From NCBI GenBank assembly GCA_947589035.1, contig CANPYZ010000027.1, positions 1-35,088 on the forward strand: DNA of 35,088 bases, written 5' to 3'. How positions within the stretch are numbered: the first letter of the stretch is position 1; every line of letters begins with the position of its first letter. The translations under genes were made by a program, and so were the position numbers. The DNA is from an uncultured Clostridia bacterium (GTDB lineage Bacteria > Bacillota > Clostridia > Oscillospirales > Ruminococcaceae). The notes under the pieces are model-generated. The model made no database searches. It was not told where the DNA came from and saw nothing but the letters and a program-made list of their open reading frames with translations. Shown piece after piece: positions 14,495 to 22,267 of the stretch.

Positions 14495-16369
14495 TTATGC
14501 TGGTTTTAATCCATTCGGAACATATTTCGCTTCCCGTCTGTTCCGCTCTTCTCCAACCAGTGACTGAATGTAAGTGCCGCCCATAACTTTTTCTGCCATG
14601 GACAACAGTGCATCTGCTTTTTCCAGTTTTTCTTTTTCTGTCTGGTAATCCGTTTCCTGTTTCTGAAGTATTTCTGTTTCATTGGAAATCAGAACATCAA
14701 TATTGTGATAATTTTCTTTCGTAATATCCGGATAGGCTTGTAATGTTCGTCTTGCCTGTTCCGGAGAAAAGAGTTCTGATTTCTTTCCCTCAAAAATAAT
14801 CTGAAGCTGCTCTTTCAAGTCATAAAAAGATTTCAGAGCCGATTTTGATTTTTCCAGCTGCTCTTCTTTTTCGGAAACGCTTTTTTCTGTATCTGCAAAT
14901 TCTTTCCGGAGTGTTTCGAGTGTTGCACCGGAATTGATTTTCAGGTTCAGTTCCATGAGTTTATCCAATTCACCGTCATTTGTCCATGCAAATGGTTTCT
15001 GTGCATTCCGTTTCCGCATTGGCAGAACGCCGTTAGAAAAAGTGATTGTATAGAATTGCATTGTCCGCAGGACAAGCACTTTCGGAGAATCTGCCGGATA
15101 TTTTTCTTTTTCTGTGCGGAGTTTCTGTGCAAGGTCATGTTCATATTTTTGCTTTGCTCTGATTCTGTTCCGGAGTGTGTATTCACTGTAAAATTCTCCT
15201 AAAGATTTCAGACGGATAAATTGATTTCCGTTTTCCGGACGAATGGAAATATATTTTCCGGTTTTGATAATGTAATTTTCTTTTTTAAGTTTTTCCAGAA
15301 ATGTTTCAAACGAATTTGACTGCATGAGTAATCTGTCAATATCCTGCCGGAGTTTTTCTCTTGCAGAACTTCGGGGAGTCTGATATTCTTTTTCTATTTT
15401 TCGAATTTGCTCAGCATAACATTCCTGTGCTTCAAATCCGTTTTCTGTTTCACGGTACGGAATTTTCAGTTCATCAAGTTTTGCCTGAACGAATGACTGC
15501 TTATCCGGAGAGGAATAATAAAAAGATTTATAAGGGGACTGTTTCTGTTCTTCAAGTTGTTCTGTTTTTCTTTCCAGAGAAAGTAATTTTGTTTTCAATT
15601 GCCGGACATGTTCGGCAGACAATTCTGTATCAGAAATATTTTTTACTTTCCGGATAGCAGAAATCATTTTTTTCTCATCTTGTGTTTTCTTAAACTCCTC
15701 AACAGTCTGATGAGCGTACTTGGCATTTTTATCTTCTCTTACAAATCCATATTTGTTCAGAAGTTCTTCCATGTAAGCACGTTCGCTTTCTTCCCATGTG
15801 GTAAGCTGATTTTCCTTTATATTTTTCGGATTGAATCCCTGTTCTATCAATGCAGCTTTCATAGACACACCTTTACTCAAACCATTTTTTCTTCCTTGTG
15901 TATAAACCGGAATGAAATCAATATGCAGATGTGGAGTAGCTTCATCCATATGCAGAACTGCATTGAAAATATGCAGATTAGGATTTCGTTTCTGAAAGTT
16001 TCGAATATATTCATCAAGCATTTGCTGTGTGATTTTTCCATTTTCACTTTTACAGGCAGCAGTATTAACATCACCGAACTGAACAACGATTTCATAGAAT
16101 GCTTCTTCACGTTTGCTATCAACAATATGCTGATAGTAATCAGAAATTTTTCTGTCGTTTCTTTTTTGTTTGGCGTTGTATTCTTCTACAGATTTTTCGA
16201 AAAGTTCATCATAGGCTTTTCGCACATCTTGATGAACATAAGTAACATTTTCCTTTGTTCTGCTCTGGTCAATATTTTTTGCTAAAAATTCTCGGTTGTT
16301 GTGGTCGATATTTGCACCATGCTGAACGCTTGCCTTTCCTAATGTAAAACTGATGCTTAATTGTTTCAT
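14495..16369 (-). CDS. MobV-family relaxase (Mob/Pre plasmid mobilization protein)
   Basis: The 624-residue protein starts with a MobV-like N-terminus (SISFTLGKASVQHGANIDHNNREFLAKN) and carries the three-histidine-type metal motif HMDEATPHLHIDF near residues 138-150. This is the HxDExxPHxH signature of plasmid recombination/mobilization enzymes. The C-terminal two-thirds is charged and predicted coiled coil, as is common in this family. The enzyme nicks DNA at oriT and pilots the strand during mobilization. The dyad-rich segment at 16475-16699, immediately upstream, is the likely oriT. Longer than plasmid pMV158 MobM, but within the range for ICE and IME relaxases. Confidence 0.9.
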   Translation of the reverse strand: MKQLSISFTLGKASVQHGANIDHNNREFLAKNIDQSRTKENVTYVHQDVRKAYDELFEKSVEEYNAKQKRNDRKISDYYQHIVDSKREEAFYEIVVQFGDVNTAACKSENGKITQQMLDEYIRNFQKRNPNLHIFNAVLHMDEATPHLHIDFIPVYTQGRKNGLSKGVSMKAALIEQGFNPKNIKENQLTTWEESERAYMEELLNKYGFVREDKNAKYAHQTVEEFKKTQDEKKMISAIRKVKNISDTELSAEHVRQLKTKLLSLERKTEQLEEQKQSPYKSFYYSSPDKQSFVQAKLDELKIPYRETENGFEAQECYAEQIRKIEKEYQTPRSSAREKLRQDIDRLLMQSNSFETFLEKLKKENYIIKTGKYISIRPENGNQFIRLKSLGEFYSEYTLRNRIRAKQKYEHDLAQKLRTEKEKYPADSPKVLVLRTMQFYTITFSNGVLPMRKRNAQKPFAWTNDGELDKLMELNLKINSGATLETLRKEFADTEKSVSEKEEQLEKSKSALKSFYDLKEQLQIIFEGKKSELFSPEQARRTLQAYPDITKENYHNIDVLISNETEILQKQETDYQTEKEKLEKADALLSMAEKVMGGTYIQSLVGEERNRREAKYVPNGLKPA

Positions 16370-16474
16370 TGCTTTCCCTCTTTATTTTTCTGATGAGTAA
16401 AATTTTTCCTTTTTCAGTTCAAAAAATTGAAAATTTGTGTTTGTATGTCAAAATAGATAGTGTTTACCCAATAT

Positions 16475-16510
16475 CTGTTTTGACATCCCTTAAAAGGGAT
16501 ATCAAAACAG
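16475..16510. repeat. 36-bp inverted repeat upstream of the relaxase gene
   Basis: CTGTTTTGA (16475-16483) pairs with TCAAAACAG (16502-16510), and inner ATCCCTT (16485-16491) pairs with AAGGGAT (16494-16500); one mismatch separates the two stems. It is the most regular dyad of the region. Confidence 0.8.
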
Positions 16511-16564
16511 ACCATTCCGCTCCGCTGCATTTATTGGGCAAAGTCTGCGACCTTGACGGCAGGT

Positions 16565-16626
16565 AACTTCTCACAGATTTTTTTCAGAAAATTATTTTTC
16601 TCCGAAAAAAATTACTGTGAGAAGTT
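16565..16626. repeat. 62-bp inverted repeat upstream of the relaxase gene
   Basis: AACTTCTCACAG (16565-16576) and CTGTGAGAAGTT (16615-16626) are perfect 12-bp arms. Inside them ATTTTTTTC and GAAAAAAAT pair as well, giving more than 20 paired bases. It could extrude as a cruciform or fold as RNA on either strand. Confidence 0.8.
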
Positions 16627-16672
16627 TTCTGCTGCTCCGCAGTTGGGAAATTCCCAAACCCTTTTTCTGTTT

Positions 16673-16707
16673 AGCTTGTCTGACAAATTCTAACAAGCTG
16701 TTTTTTT
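16673..16707 (+). terminator. Terminator-like hairpin on the plus strand
   Basis: AGCTTGT (16673-16679) pairs with ACAAGCT (16693-16699), followed by GTTTTTTT on the plus strand. It would stop plus-strand transcription coming out of the dyad region. The minus-strand gene ending at 16706 gets the hairpin but no T run. Confidence 0.55.
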
Positions 16708-17032
16708 AATTGTTATTTTTTGCTTTTCCGATTTCCTCAAAATAATTTTCTGGAGTTTCTTCAATTGCATTAACGTAAATTGAAAACAATTTGATGAGTA
16801 TTGCTGCTTCATTTTCGTAAAAATAAATCACGACTTGTTCTTCATCATTGTGTAGGAATTTTCTTCCATGATTCAGAATTTTGTTTTTGATTCTCTGTGC
16901 ATATACGCTGTATTTATTTTCTGCATCTGCGGCAATGTAACTATCAAGAACAGAAACCATAGAATTAAGAAATTCTCTTGTCAGAAAAACTTCAATTGCC
17001 CCTCGTCTGTTTTTTCTGTCTTTGTTATTCAT
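16706..17032 (-). CDS. Hypothetical protein of the mobilizable element
   Basis: The 108-residue protein is not recognised. It has a basic start (MNNKDRKNRRGAIEV) and is otherwise helical, with no membrane segment or known motif. Its start overlaps the stop of the TOPRIM gene by four bases, so the two are translationally coupled. It is the last gene before the candidate oriT, a position often held by relaxosome accessory or DNA-binding proteins; that role is only inferred. Confidence 0.65.
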   Translation of the reverse strand: MNNKDRKNRRGAIEVFLTREFLNSMVSVLDSYIAADAENKYSVYAQRIKNKILNHGRKFLHNDEEQVVIYFYENEAAILIKLFSIYVNAIEETPENYFEEIGKAKNNN

Positions 17033-18066
17033 GAATTACCTCTCCTGAAAAAATCTGATAATTTTCTTTGCGGCTGATTCTCCATCAGGTTCATATTGGC
17101 ATCTTCACTCTTGAATACAAGAAGTTCATTCCAGTCTTTGAATCCCTGATTATCAAGATGTTGTTTTACACTTTCGGAACGTGGAAATTGATACTTTTCT
17201 TCAAATTCTCTGCCCTTGTCGTCATTGTCTACGCAGGAAATAATTTGTACACCTTCGGCTTGCAATCTTTTCGGAATTTCCGATTTCAGGCCTGACATGG
17301 AAATGAATGCTGCACCTTCCATTAACTTGTTTCTTTTGTTGCAAAGAGCATAAAAACTCATTAAATCAATTGCACTTTCAAAAAGATAAGCTCTTTTTAA
17401 TTTTCCATCTTTTGCCGGATGAGGAATGAACGTGAAAAGATGTTCGTCCTGATTTGTTCCGGCAACTACTCCTTTGAAACGTTTGTAAGAATTGATTCCC
17501 TGAAGTTCGCCGCCGACAACTGCATTGTTTTTGTCTCTGTAGATGAAAAGTGCATTTTCGCTTTTGTATCTTTCTGTTTTCTGTGACTGATACAGTAATC
17601 CGGCATGTGCAAATTCTTCTACAATTGCAGAAGGAATTTTTCTGGTTTTGCAGAGATACGCAAACACTCTCCGCATATTGTCACAGGGTGGCGGAATGTC
17701 CAGTTCTTTTTTCTTCTTTTCATTTTCAAAATGAACTGGTGGTGATGTATGCTGTGGCTGATAATATTTAGGATAATCATAAGAACGTGTTGTAGAAATA
17801 TCTGTTCCGGTCAGTTCAAACACAGCTTGATTAAAACTCTTTCCGAGCATGAGTGTAAGACAATCAATGGAATTATTGGTTCTGCCGATTTTGTCGTAAT
17901 GACTGTACCATGTTTTTTTCTCTGGATTGATACAAAGTCCCTTGATTTCTTTCACATAATATTCTTTACCTTGTTTTTTCAGTGTGTAACCGCTTGACTG
18001 AAAATAGGAAACCAAGTCTGCTTCTCTTGCAGTCTGTCTTAATTTTTCAAAATCTTCTTTGTTCAT
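17029..18066 (-). CDS. DUF3991/TOPRIM domain protein (primase-like)
   Basis: The protein of about 345 residues has an N-terminal DUF3991-type region (LVSYFQSSGYTLKKQGKEYYVKEIKGLCINPEKKTWYSHYDKIGRTNNSIDCLTLM) like the CHC2 region of DnaG. A TOPRIM domain follows with the conserved Glu in YLFESAIDLMSFY and the acidic pair in CVDNDDKGREF. Such proteins are common in plasmids and conjugative elements and are thought to prime DNA synthesis after transfer. I choose ATG 18066, which has AAAGGA nine bases upstream. An in-frame ATG at 18084 overlaps the previous stop but lacks a ribosome site. Confidence 0.85.
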   Translation of the reverse strand: MNKEDFEKLRQTAREADLVSYFQSSGYTLKKQGKEYYVKEIKGLCINPEKKTWYSHYDKIGRTNNSIDCLTLMLGKSFNQAVFELTGTDISTTRSYDYPKYYQPQHTSPPVHFENEKKKKELDIPPPCDNMRRVFAYLCKTRKIPSAIVEEFAHAGLLYQSQKTERYKSENALFIYRDKNNAVVGGELQGINSYKRFKGVVAGTNQDEHLFTFIPHPAKDGKLKRAYLFESAIDLMSFYALCNKRNKLMEGAAFISMSGLKSEIPKRLQAEGVQIISCVDNDDKGREFEEKYQFPRSESVKQHLDNQGFKDWNELLVFKSEDANMNLMENQPQRKLSDFFRRGNS

Positions 18067-18080
18067 CGTGAGATTTCCTT

Positions 18081-18677
18081 TCATTTTTTATTCGGCAGAA
18101 ACTGTTCCGGATGGTCTTCTTCCGTTGGCTGATAATCGTTAGGGTCTGCACTGTAGAGTGCTTCACGTTTTGCTTTTTCTTCTGCTGTTTCTTTTACTGG
18201 TTCAGTTTCTTCTTCTGGGTCATATAGGGAATCTGTCTGCAAAGAAAGAACGGAAAGTTTTTCTTCCAGTACACGCAATTCAGATAAATCATTCTGTAAT
18301 TCCTGTTCACGGGAAAATGGTGCATCTGCACGCTTTTCCGCCTGTTGCAGATTAAGTTGTAAATTTTCAATTTCATGAAAGGTTTCTTCTTCCCGTTTGG
18401 GAAAAGTTTTCAGTAAATTCTGGATTCTGAGCATGTTATCCTGTTTTTCACCAATTCCTGCATCACAATGATACCCATGTTTCCCTTTCAGCAAAAACTG
18501 CACTTTGTCACGCAATGCACTGACAAACACAGATAACTTGAAATTTTTGCCAATGCTGGCTTCTTCTGAATGCTGACTGGGCTGATTCAGCATTTTCTGC
18601 ACCATATGCAAAAGATGAGCGTTAATGTCTTTCTTTTCTTTCAATAGCCTTTTTAGTGACATATTTCCTGTCTTCAT
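18081..18677 (-). CDS. C-terminal relic of a large SNF2 helicase/methylase of conjugative elements
   Basis: The frame of up to 198 residues resembles only the tail of the very large helicase/DNA-methylase proteins of Firmicutes conjugative elements: FKLSVFVSALRDKVQFLLKGKHGYHCDAGIGEKQDNMLRIQNLL, then a coiled-coil segment (IENLQLNLQQAEKRADAPFSREQELQNDL). Helicase and methylase domains are absent. The start is unclear: the first ATG lies 56 bp inside the preceding gene, without a clear ribosome site. It is probably a truncated leftover that may still be translated. Its end overlaps an unlikely upstream ATG of the TOPRIM gene. Confidence 0.6.
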   Translation of the reverse strand: MKTGNMSLKRLLKEKKDINAHLLHMVQKMLNQPSQHSEEASIGKNFKLSVFVSALRDKVQFLLKGKHGYHCDAGIGEKQDNMLRIQNLLKTFPKREEETFHEIENLQLNLQQAEKRADAPFSREQELQNDLSELRVLEEKLSVLSLQTDSLYDPEEETEPVKETAEEKAKREALYSADPNDYQPTEEDHPEQFLPNKK

Positions 18678-18972
18678 CAGTCAATCCCTGTTCTGATATA
18701 GAAATAGTGTCCTTATTTTTCTTTGCATCAGCAATCAAATCACGGATTTTCACTGCACCGGACTTTAATTCTGTTAAATCTGTAGATTGTATGGAATGCT
18801 CCTTTCCGGAACTTCTGCCAGCGTCCATTTGCCTGTTTTTTTCTCGTTCAGCGAGTATTTGCAGAAGTTTAGCTATCAGGTCAATTGTCCGGTCAATCAT
18901 GTGCATACCAGATTCTACGGCTCTGGTGGCTACTTGTAGTGTAGCCCCAGTTACTTCATCACTCATGTTCAT
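18622..18972 (-). CDS. PcfB/DUF3801-like protein, probably truncated
   Basis: The 116-residue protein starts MNMSDEVTGATLQVATRAVESGMHMIDRTIDLIAKLLQ and later has GLTDEDRKYVTKKAIERKE. These resemble the N-terminal helix and the middle motif of PcfB/DUF3801 proteins, accessory factors of conjugative elements. The normal C-terminal continuation is missing. The reading frame ends inside the next gene's 5' part, as if a frameshift or deletion had joined the two genes. GGAG lies about 12 bases upstream of the first ATG. Confidence 0.6.
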   Translation of the reverse strand: MNMSDEVTGATLQVATRAVESGMHMIDRTIDLIAKLLQILAEREKNRQMDAGRSSGKEHSIQSTDLTELKSGAVKIRDLIADAKKNKDTISISEQGLTDEDRKYVTKKAIERKERH

Positions 18973-18990
18973 CGGCTGGAATCACTCCTT

Positions 18991-19095
18991 TTACTCACAT
19001 TCGTAATTTTTGTCTTTGCTGCTGCATTTATTGAGCTTATACGCAAAATAGACAATACTGAAAACAACTGCCAACTTTGCCATTCTCTTAATCAT
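18991..19095 (-). CDS. Tiny membrane protein (34 aa)
   Basis: ATG 19095 follows a strong GGAGGTTGTTTAA ribosome site. The product (MIKRMAKLAVVFSIVYFAYKLNK..., ending KNYECE) is a basic start, one transmembrane helix and a short Cys-containing tail. The gene lies between the secreted cargo gene and the PcfB-like gene. It is not recognised. Gene support is the very good ribosome site and the operon position. Confidence 0.6.
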   Translation of the reverse strand: MIKRMAKLAVVFSIVYFAYKLNKCSSKDKNYECE

Positions 19096-19110
19096 TTAAA
19101 CAACCTCCGT

Positions 19111-20013
19111 TTAATAGTTTATGGGTTCGCCGTAATTGATTTTTTTAATTGACCAAATATTCGCCCCCAAATCAAGACCGTTCCAGTTGAAACAACCGTA
19201 ATTTCCAGTATATCTCACACAAGACGGCGGATTATACCCGTCATGAATAAATTCCAGCACACTTTTTCCTTCACTGCCAAACCAATGAAAACGTCCGTCC
19301 GGAATACCATCTCCATCGGCATCATCTGCCCAGCCTTTACTGTCACAGATTTTTACAGTGAATTGTGTTCCGTTTTCCAGTTCTATCAGGAATCTGTCTC
19401 CACAAGTCCCGTAAAACAATCCCATTGCACAGCAATAATCTCCGTATTCGTCACGCCGGATTCCTGTTCCGGTAATCGGGTCAGGAACAGAACCATAAAT
19501 TGCTCCTGCACCCGGCTGACCAGTTAAACCGCTTGCACGTTCATAACTCATTGCATTTGTCCAGCCTTCTTCATGAGGAAATTCTTCAATTACTTCAACA
19601 GTTTCTGTTTTTCCTGTTTTAGTGATTGGCTTAACTGGCTGCTTTTCATTGACTTTCAGCTCAGGTTCAACAGTAATTTTGTATTCATTATTCTCTCTTA
19701 ATCCAGTAATGTAACAGGTGTCATTACCTTGAAAAACAAAATAAGCATTGTCTATGTAGACATAATCCGGAGCGAGTGCTTCAAGCGTAACAGTGTAGTT
19801 TCTGTTCTTTTCCGCAGTCCATGTTACTTTCAGGCATGATACTGAAATTGTGGATATGTTCAGATTTTCTACTTTTAGTATCTTCTGTTGGACAACAGCA
19901 GTTTGATTTTCTGGCTTATCAATAGAAGCCGCCTGTGCCGGAAGTGCAGAAATTTGCATCATCAGAGCGAGCATAATAACAGCAGTCTTTTTGTGGCTAA
20001 ATAGTTTAAACAT
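19111..20013 (-). CDS. Secreted protein with FN3-like and double-psi-barrel-like domains
   Basis: The 300-residue protein has a signal peptide ending PAQAAS. A fibronectin-III-like domain follows (about 45-130; LKVTWTAEKNRNYTVTLEAL, YITGLRENNEYKITV). The C-terminal domain (about 150-300) has six or more cysteines and the pattern GDYCCAMGLFYGTCGDRFLIELENGTQFTVKICDSKGWADD, resembling extracellular double-psi beta-barrel or RlpA-like folds. Such domains bind or act on cell-wall polymers. It is a cargo gene inside an otherwise replication/mobilization operon, perhaps acting on the envelope during transfer or in surface adhesion. A GGAG ribosome site precedes ATG 20013. Confidence 0.75.
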   Translation of the reverse strand: MFKLFSHKKTAVIMLALMMQISALPAQAASIDKPENQTAVVQQKILKVENLNISTISVSCLKVTWTAEKNRNYTVTLEALAPDYVYIDNAYFVFQGNDTCYITGLRENNEYKITVEPELKVNEKQPVKPITKTGKTETVEVIEEFPHEEGWTNAMSYERASGLTGQPGAGAIYGSVPDPITGTGIRRDEYGDYCCAMGLFYGTCGDRFLIELENGTQFTVKICDSKGWADDADGDGIPDGRFHWFGSEGKSVLEFIHDGYNPPSCVRYTGNYGCFNWNGLDLGANIWSIKKINYGEPINY

Positions 20014-20030
20014 TGTTTTTCTCCATTTCT

Positions 20031-20059
20031 ATGGAATTGCTGCATGACAGCAATTCCAT
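20031..20059. other. Perfect 12-bp hairpin between parB and the secreted-protein gene
   Basis: ATGGAATTGCTG (20031-20042) pairs with CAGCAATTCCAT (20048-20059) around a five-base loop. Neither strand has a real T run after it, so it may be a processing or partial termination site separating partition genes from cargo. Confidence 0.65.
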
Positions 20060-20101
20060 ATTATTTAATTGAAAATTTACTTTTCTGAAAAGAAATTAGA
20101 A

Positions 20102-21571
20102 TCACATTCCAAACCGAATTTTATTTCTTTCGGATTCTTTCACTTTACGAAGAAGTTCCTGAAATTCCTCAACTATCTGAATTTCATCATCAGAATCAGT
20201 TGTACTCATGTAGGAAGTGAAAATTGTTTCCAGTTCAAAATAGTGTTCATAAATGAATCCGGAAAGCGTATCAACAATGGGTTTTTCCTGCTTAGAATCA
20301 TTCTCTGAAAAGTTGCTACTTGTGTCAACTTTTTCAGCGGGCTTTTCTTTCCGTGCAGAATCATTCTCTGAAAAGTTGCTACTTGTGTCAACTTTTTCAG
20401 TAGGCTTTTCTTTCCGTGCAGAATCATTTTCCAAAAAGTTGCTACTTGTGTCAACTTTTTCAGTAGGCTTTTCTTTCCGTGCAGAATCATTTTCCAAAAA
20501 GTTGCTACTTGTGTCAACTTTTTCAGTGAGATTTTCTTTCTGTACAGAATCATTCTTTGAAAAGTTGCTGCTTGTGTCAACTTTTTCAGTGAGATTTTCT
20601 TTCTGTACAGAATCATTCTTTGAAAAGTTGCTGCTTGTGTCAACTTTTTCAGTAGGATTTTCTTTCCGTGCAGAATCATTCTTTGAAAAGTTGCTACTTG
20701 TGTTAACTTTTTCAGTGAGATTTTCTTTCTGTACAGAATCATTCTTTGAAAAGTTGCTACTTGTGTCAACTTTTTCAGTAGGATTTTCTTTCCGTGCAGA
20801 ATCATTTTCCGAAAAGTTGCTACTTGTGTCAACTTTTTCAGTGGGCTTTTCTTTCTGTGCAGAATCATTCTCTGAAAAGTTGCTACTTGTGTCAACTTTT
20901 TTCTGTTTGATTCCTTTTGGTGTTACATTACCTAAATCACCTTGCTGCACGAGCTTTTCCTGTTCTTCTTCATCTAACTTTGCAATTTCATTTGCCGTAG
21001 AAATAGAAATTTCGCCGCTTTCTACTGCTTCTTTTACAGAAGGAATGGCATTATGTTTAACATTTTGCATTTTTCCGACCTGTGATGCGGAAACACCAAG
21101 ACATTCCGCTAAAGTATCTCTGGTACGTCCGAATTTTTCTCCGGCACTCTTTTTGTTCCTCAAAATTCTTTCGAGGATTTCATAGCTTTTCCAGAGTTCC
21201 GCATCAGAAATCTGCCTTGCTGAAACGTTCATCAGAACAATGTCAAGTATTTTACTGTCATCATCCGTGTAGTCCTGCACCAGACAGGGGAGATAACGGG
21301 AAATATTTTCCCCGTTATCCAGAAGATACTGCACAGCTGCTTTTCTTCTGTGACCGCTGATGATTTCATATTTGCCCGTTCCTAATGGGCAGACAATCAA
21401 ATTATCCTTAACACCACCCTGACCGAGAATTGTTTCAGCAAATTCTTCAATCCGGTTCAGGGCAAAGAAATTATTCGTGGATTCCTGTAATTCATCAATG
21501 TCAATCATCTGGATACTATCAGTTAATGTATTTCCGACAATGGCATTGAGATTGGCAAACATCGTTTTCAT
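20102..21571 (-). CDS. parB: ParB-family partition protein with a long tandem-repeat region
   Basis: The protein of about 489 residues has the ParB/Srx nuclease-like N-terminal domain, including KYEIISGHRRKAAVQYLL, then the helix-turn-helix region (ERILRNKKSAGEKFGRTRDTLAECLGVSASQVGKMQNV). Nine 21-residue repeats beginning KVDTSSNF follow, plus a partial tenth, and a short C-terminal helical domain. ParB binds centromere-like sites and works with ParA. I place the start at ATG 21571, which overlaps the parA stop as ATGA and has GGGGG seven bases upstream; the frame also extends to a TTG at 21577. The repeat region is low-complexity, charged and probably disordered. Confidence 0.9.
   Translation of the reverse strand: MKTMFANLNAIVGNTLTDSIQMIDIDELQESTNNFFALNRIEEFAETILGQGGVKDNLIVCPLGTGKYEIISGHRRKAAVQYLLDNGENISRYLPCLVQDYTDDDSKILDIVLMNVSARQISDAELWKSYEILERILRNKKSAGEKFGRTRDTLAECLGVSASQVGKMQNVKHNAIPSVKEAVESGEISISTANEIAKLDEEEQEKLVQQGDLGNVTPKGIKQKKVDTSSNFSENDSAQKEKPTEKVDTSSNFSENDSARKENPTEKVDTSSNFSKNDSVQKENLTEKVNTSSNFSKNDSARKENPTEKVDTSSNFSKNDSVQKENLTEKVDTSSNFSKNDSVQKENLTEKVDTSSNFLENDSARKEKPTEKVDTSSNFLENDSARKEKPTEKVDTSSNFSENDSARKEKPAEKVDTSSNFSENDSKQEKPIVDTLSGFIYEHYFELETIFTSYMSTTDSDDEIQIVEEFQELLRKVKESERNKIRFGM
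20294..20899 (-). repeat. 63-bp tandem repeats inside parB, each with a DNA dyad
   Basis: Nine full 63-bp units (20333-20899) and a partial tenth (20294-20332) encode KVDTSSNF plus 13 more residues each. Every unit starts AAAGTTGACACAAGTAGCAA, and AAAGTTG pairs with a downstream CAACTTT across 11 bases. The dyad is present in all but one unit, where G is changed to A, while the centre varies (AGT or AGC). This may be simple repeat expansion or a cluster of protein-binding sites. Confidence 0.9.
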
Positions 21572-22239
21572 GAACAAACCCCCATGATTTCATTAGTCAG
21601 ACTTTCATAGGCATTGACAATTTTCCATGAAGTCTGTGTCTGCGGAACACCTCTTTCACGGAAATAGGCTTCAATCGGCAATCCCGCTTTCTGACTTTCA
21701 CGGACAGTTTTAGAATAGGGAATGACTGACTTCATCAGACGGTTCTGCAAAATTCTGCGGAATTCTTCAATGATTTCTGCATCATTTTCCGCATGATACA
21801 TAGTGACAAACACACCGCCGAGTTTCACACCCTGTTTGTTGATTTCATCTGTAACTTTTCTCAGACCGGAAATTTCAAATTCTCCCAGAATTGTAGGGAC
21901 ATAGACCACATCACAATGGCGAATGATGATTCGGACTTCTTCACTCATTGTCGGCGGTAAATCAAACAGAATGTAATCAAACGTTTCCCATTCCTGTTCA
22001 GTTACATGAAGATAACGTTCCCATGTAGTATGGAAAATGTGCGGATAGTCCGTTGGCAGAACAGGGGAAGCACTTTTTCCAGCCATAAAGAAAGTGAAAC
22101 AGTTTTCCTGTGTATCACAGTCCACAACAAGTACCTTGTATTCACGTTTCTGTAACCCATATGCCAAGTTAATGACAGAAGTTGTTTTTGCTACTCCTCC
22201 CTTGTTGTTAAAAATACCGATTTTTCTGATTTTTTCCAT
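21568..22239 (-). CDS. parA: ParA-family partition ATPase
   Basis: The protein of about 223 residues begins MEKIRKIGIFNNKGGVAKTTSVINLAYGL, with the deviant Walker A box KGGVAKTT. It continues with VLVVDCDTQ (Walker A'), YILFDLPP (Walker B) and GGVFVTMY. It should drive segregation of the element together with the adjacent ParB. The start at ATG 22239 puts the Walker box near the N-terminus, as usual, behind AAAGGTAAGAG. A longer frame from 22284 overlaps the rep gene and is less likely. The end overlaps the parB start. Confidence 0.93.
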   Translation of the reverse strand: MEKIRKIGIFNNKGGVAKTTSVINLAYGLQKREYKVLVVDCDTQENCFTFFMAGKSASPVLPTDYPHIFHTTWERYLHVTEQEWETFDYILFDLPPTMSEEVRIIIRHCDVVYVPTILGEFEISGLRKVTDEINKQGVKLGGVFVTMYHAENDAEIIEEFRRILQNRLMKSVIPYSKTVRESQKAGLPIEAYFRERGVPQTQTSWKIVNAYESLTNEIMGVCS

Positions 22240-22267
22240 TGTTCTCTTACCTTTCTGCAAAAATTGA

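Larger units (their letters stand above)
16441..16672. other. Candidate oriT or origin region with stacked inverted repeats
   Basis: This gene-free stretch between the relaxase gene and the next operon gene holds several strong dyads. A 36-bp inverted repeat lies at 16475-16510, a 62-bp one at 16565-16626, and a 15-bp palindrome-like TTGGGAAATTCCCAA at 16643-16657. An AGATAGTGTTTACCC segment at 16455-16469 loosely resembles the nick region of MobV origins. Position next to a MobV relaxase gene supports oriT. The nick site itself cannot be assigned. Confidence 0.55.

Noticed and set aside
15599-16285. A 228-residue plus-strand frame antisense to the relaxase gene
   Set aside because: Phe/Ile-rich shadow of an AT-rich coding strand, without ribosome site or recognisable motif.
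20294-20899. Tandem repeats taken as a CRISPR array
   Set aside because: Repeat units are contiguous with no unique spacers and are in frame within parB; no cas genes are nearby.
20253-21185. A 310-residue plus-strand frame and a 229-residue alternative minus-strand frame across parB
   Set aside because: They result from the 63-bp repeat being free of stops in other frames; no ribosome site or homology supports them.
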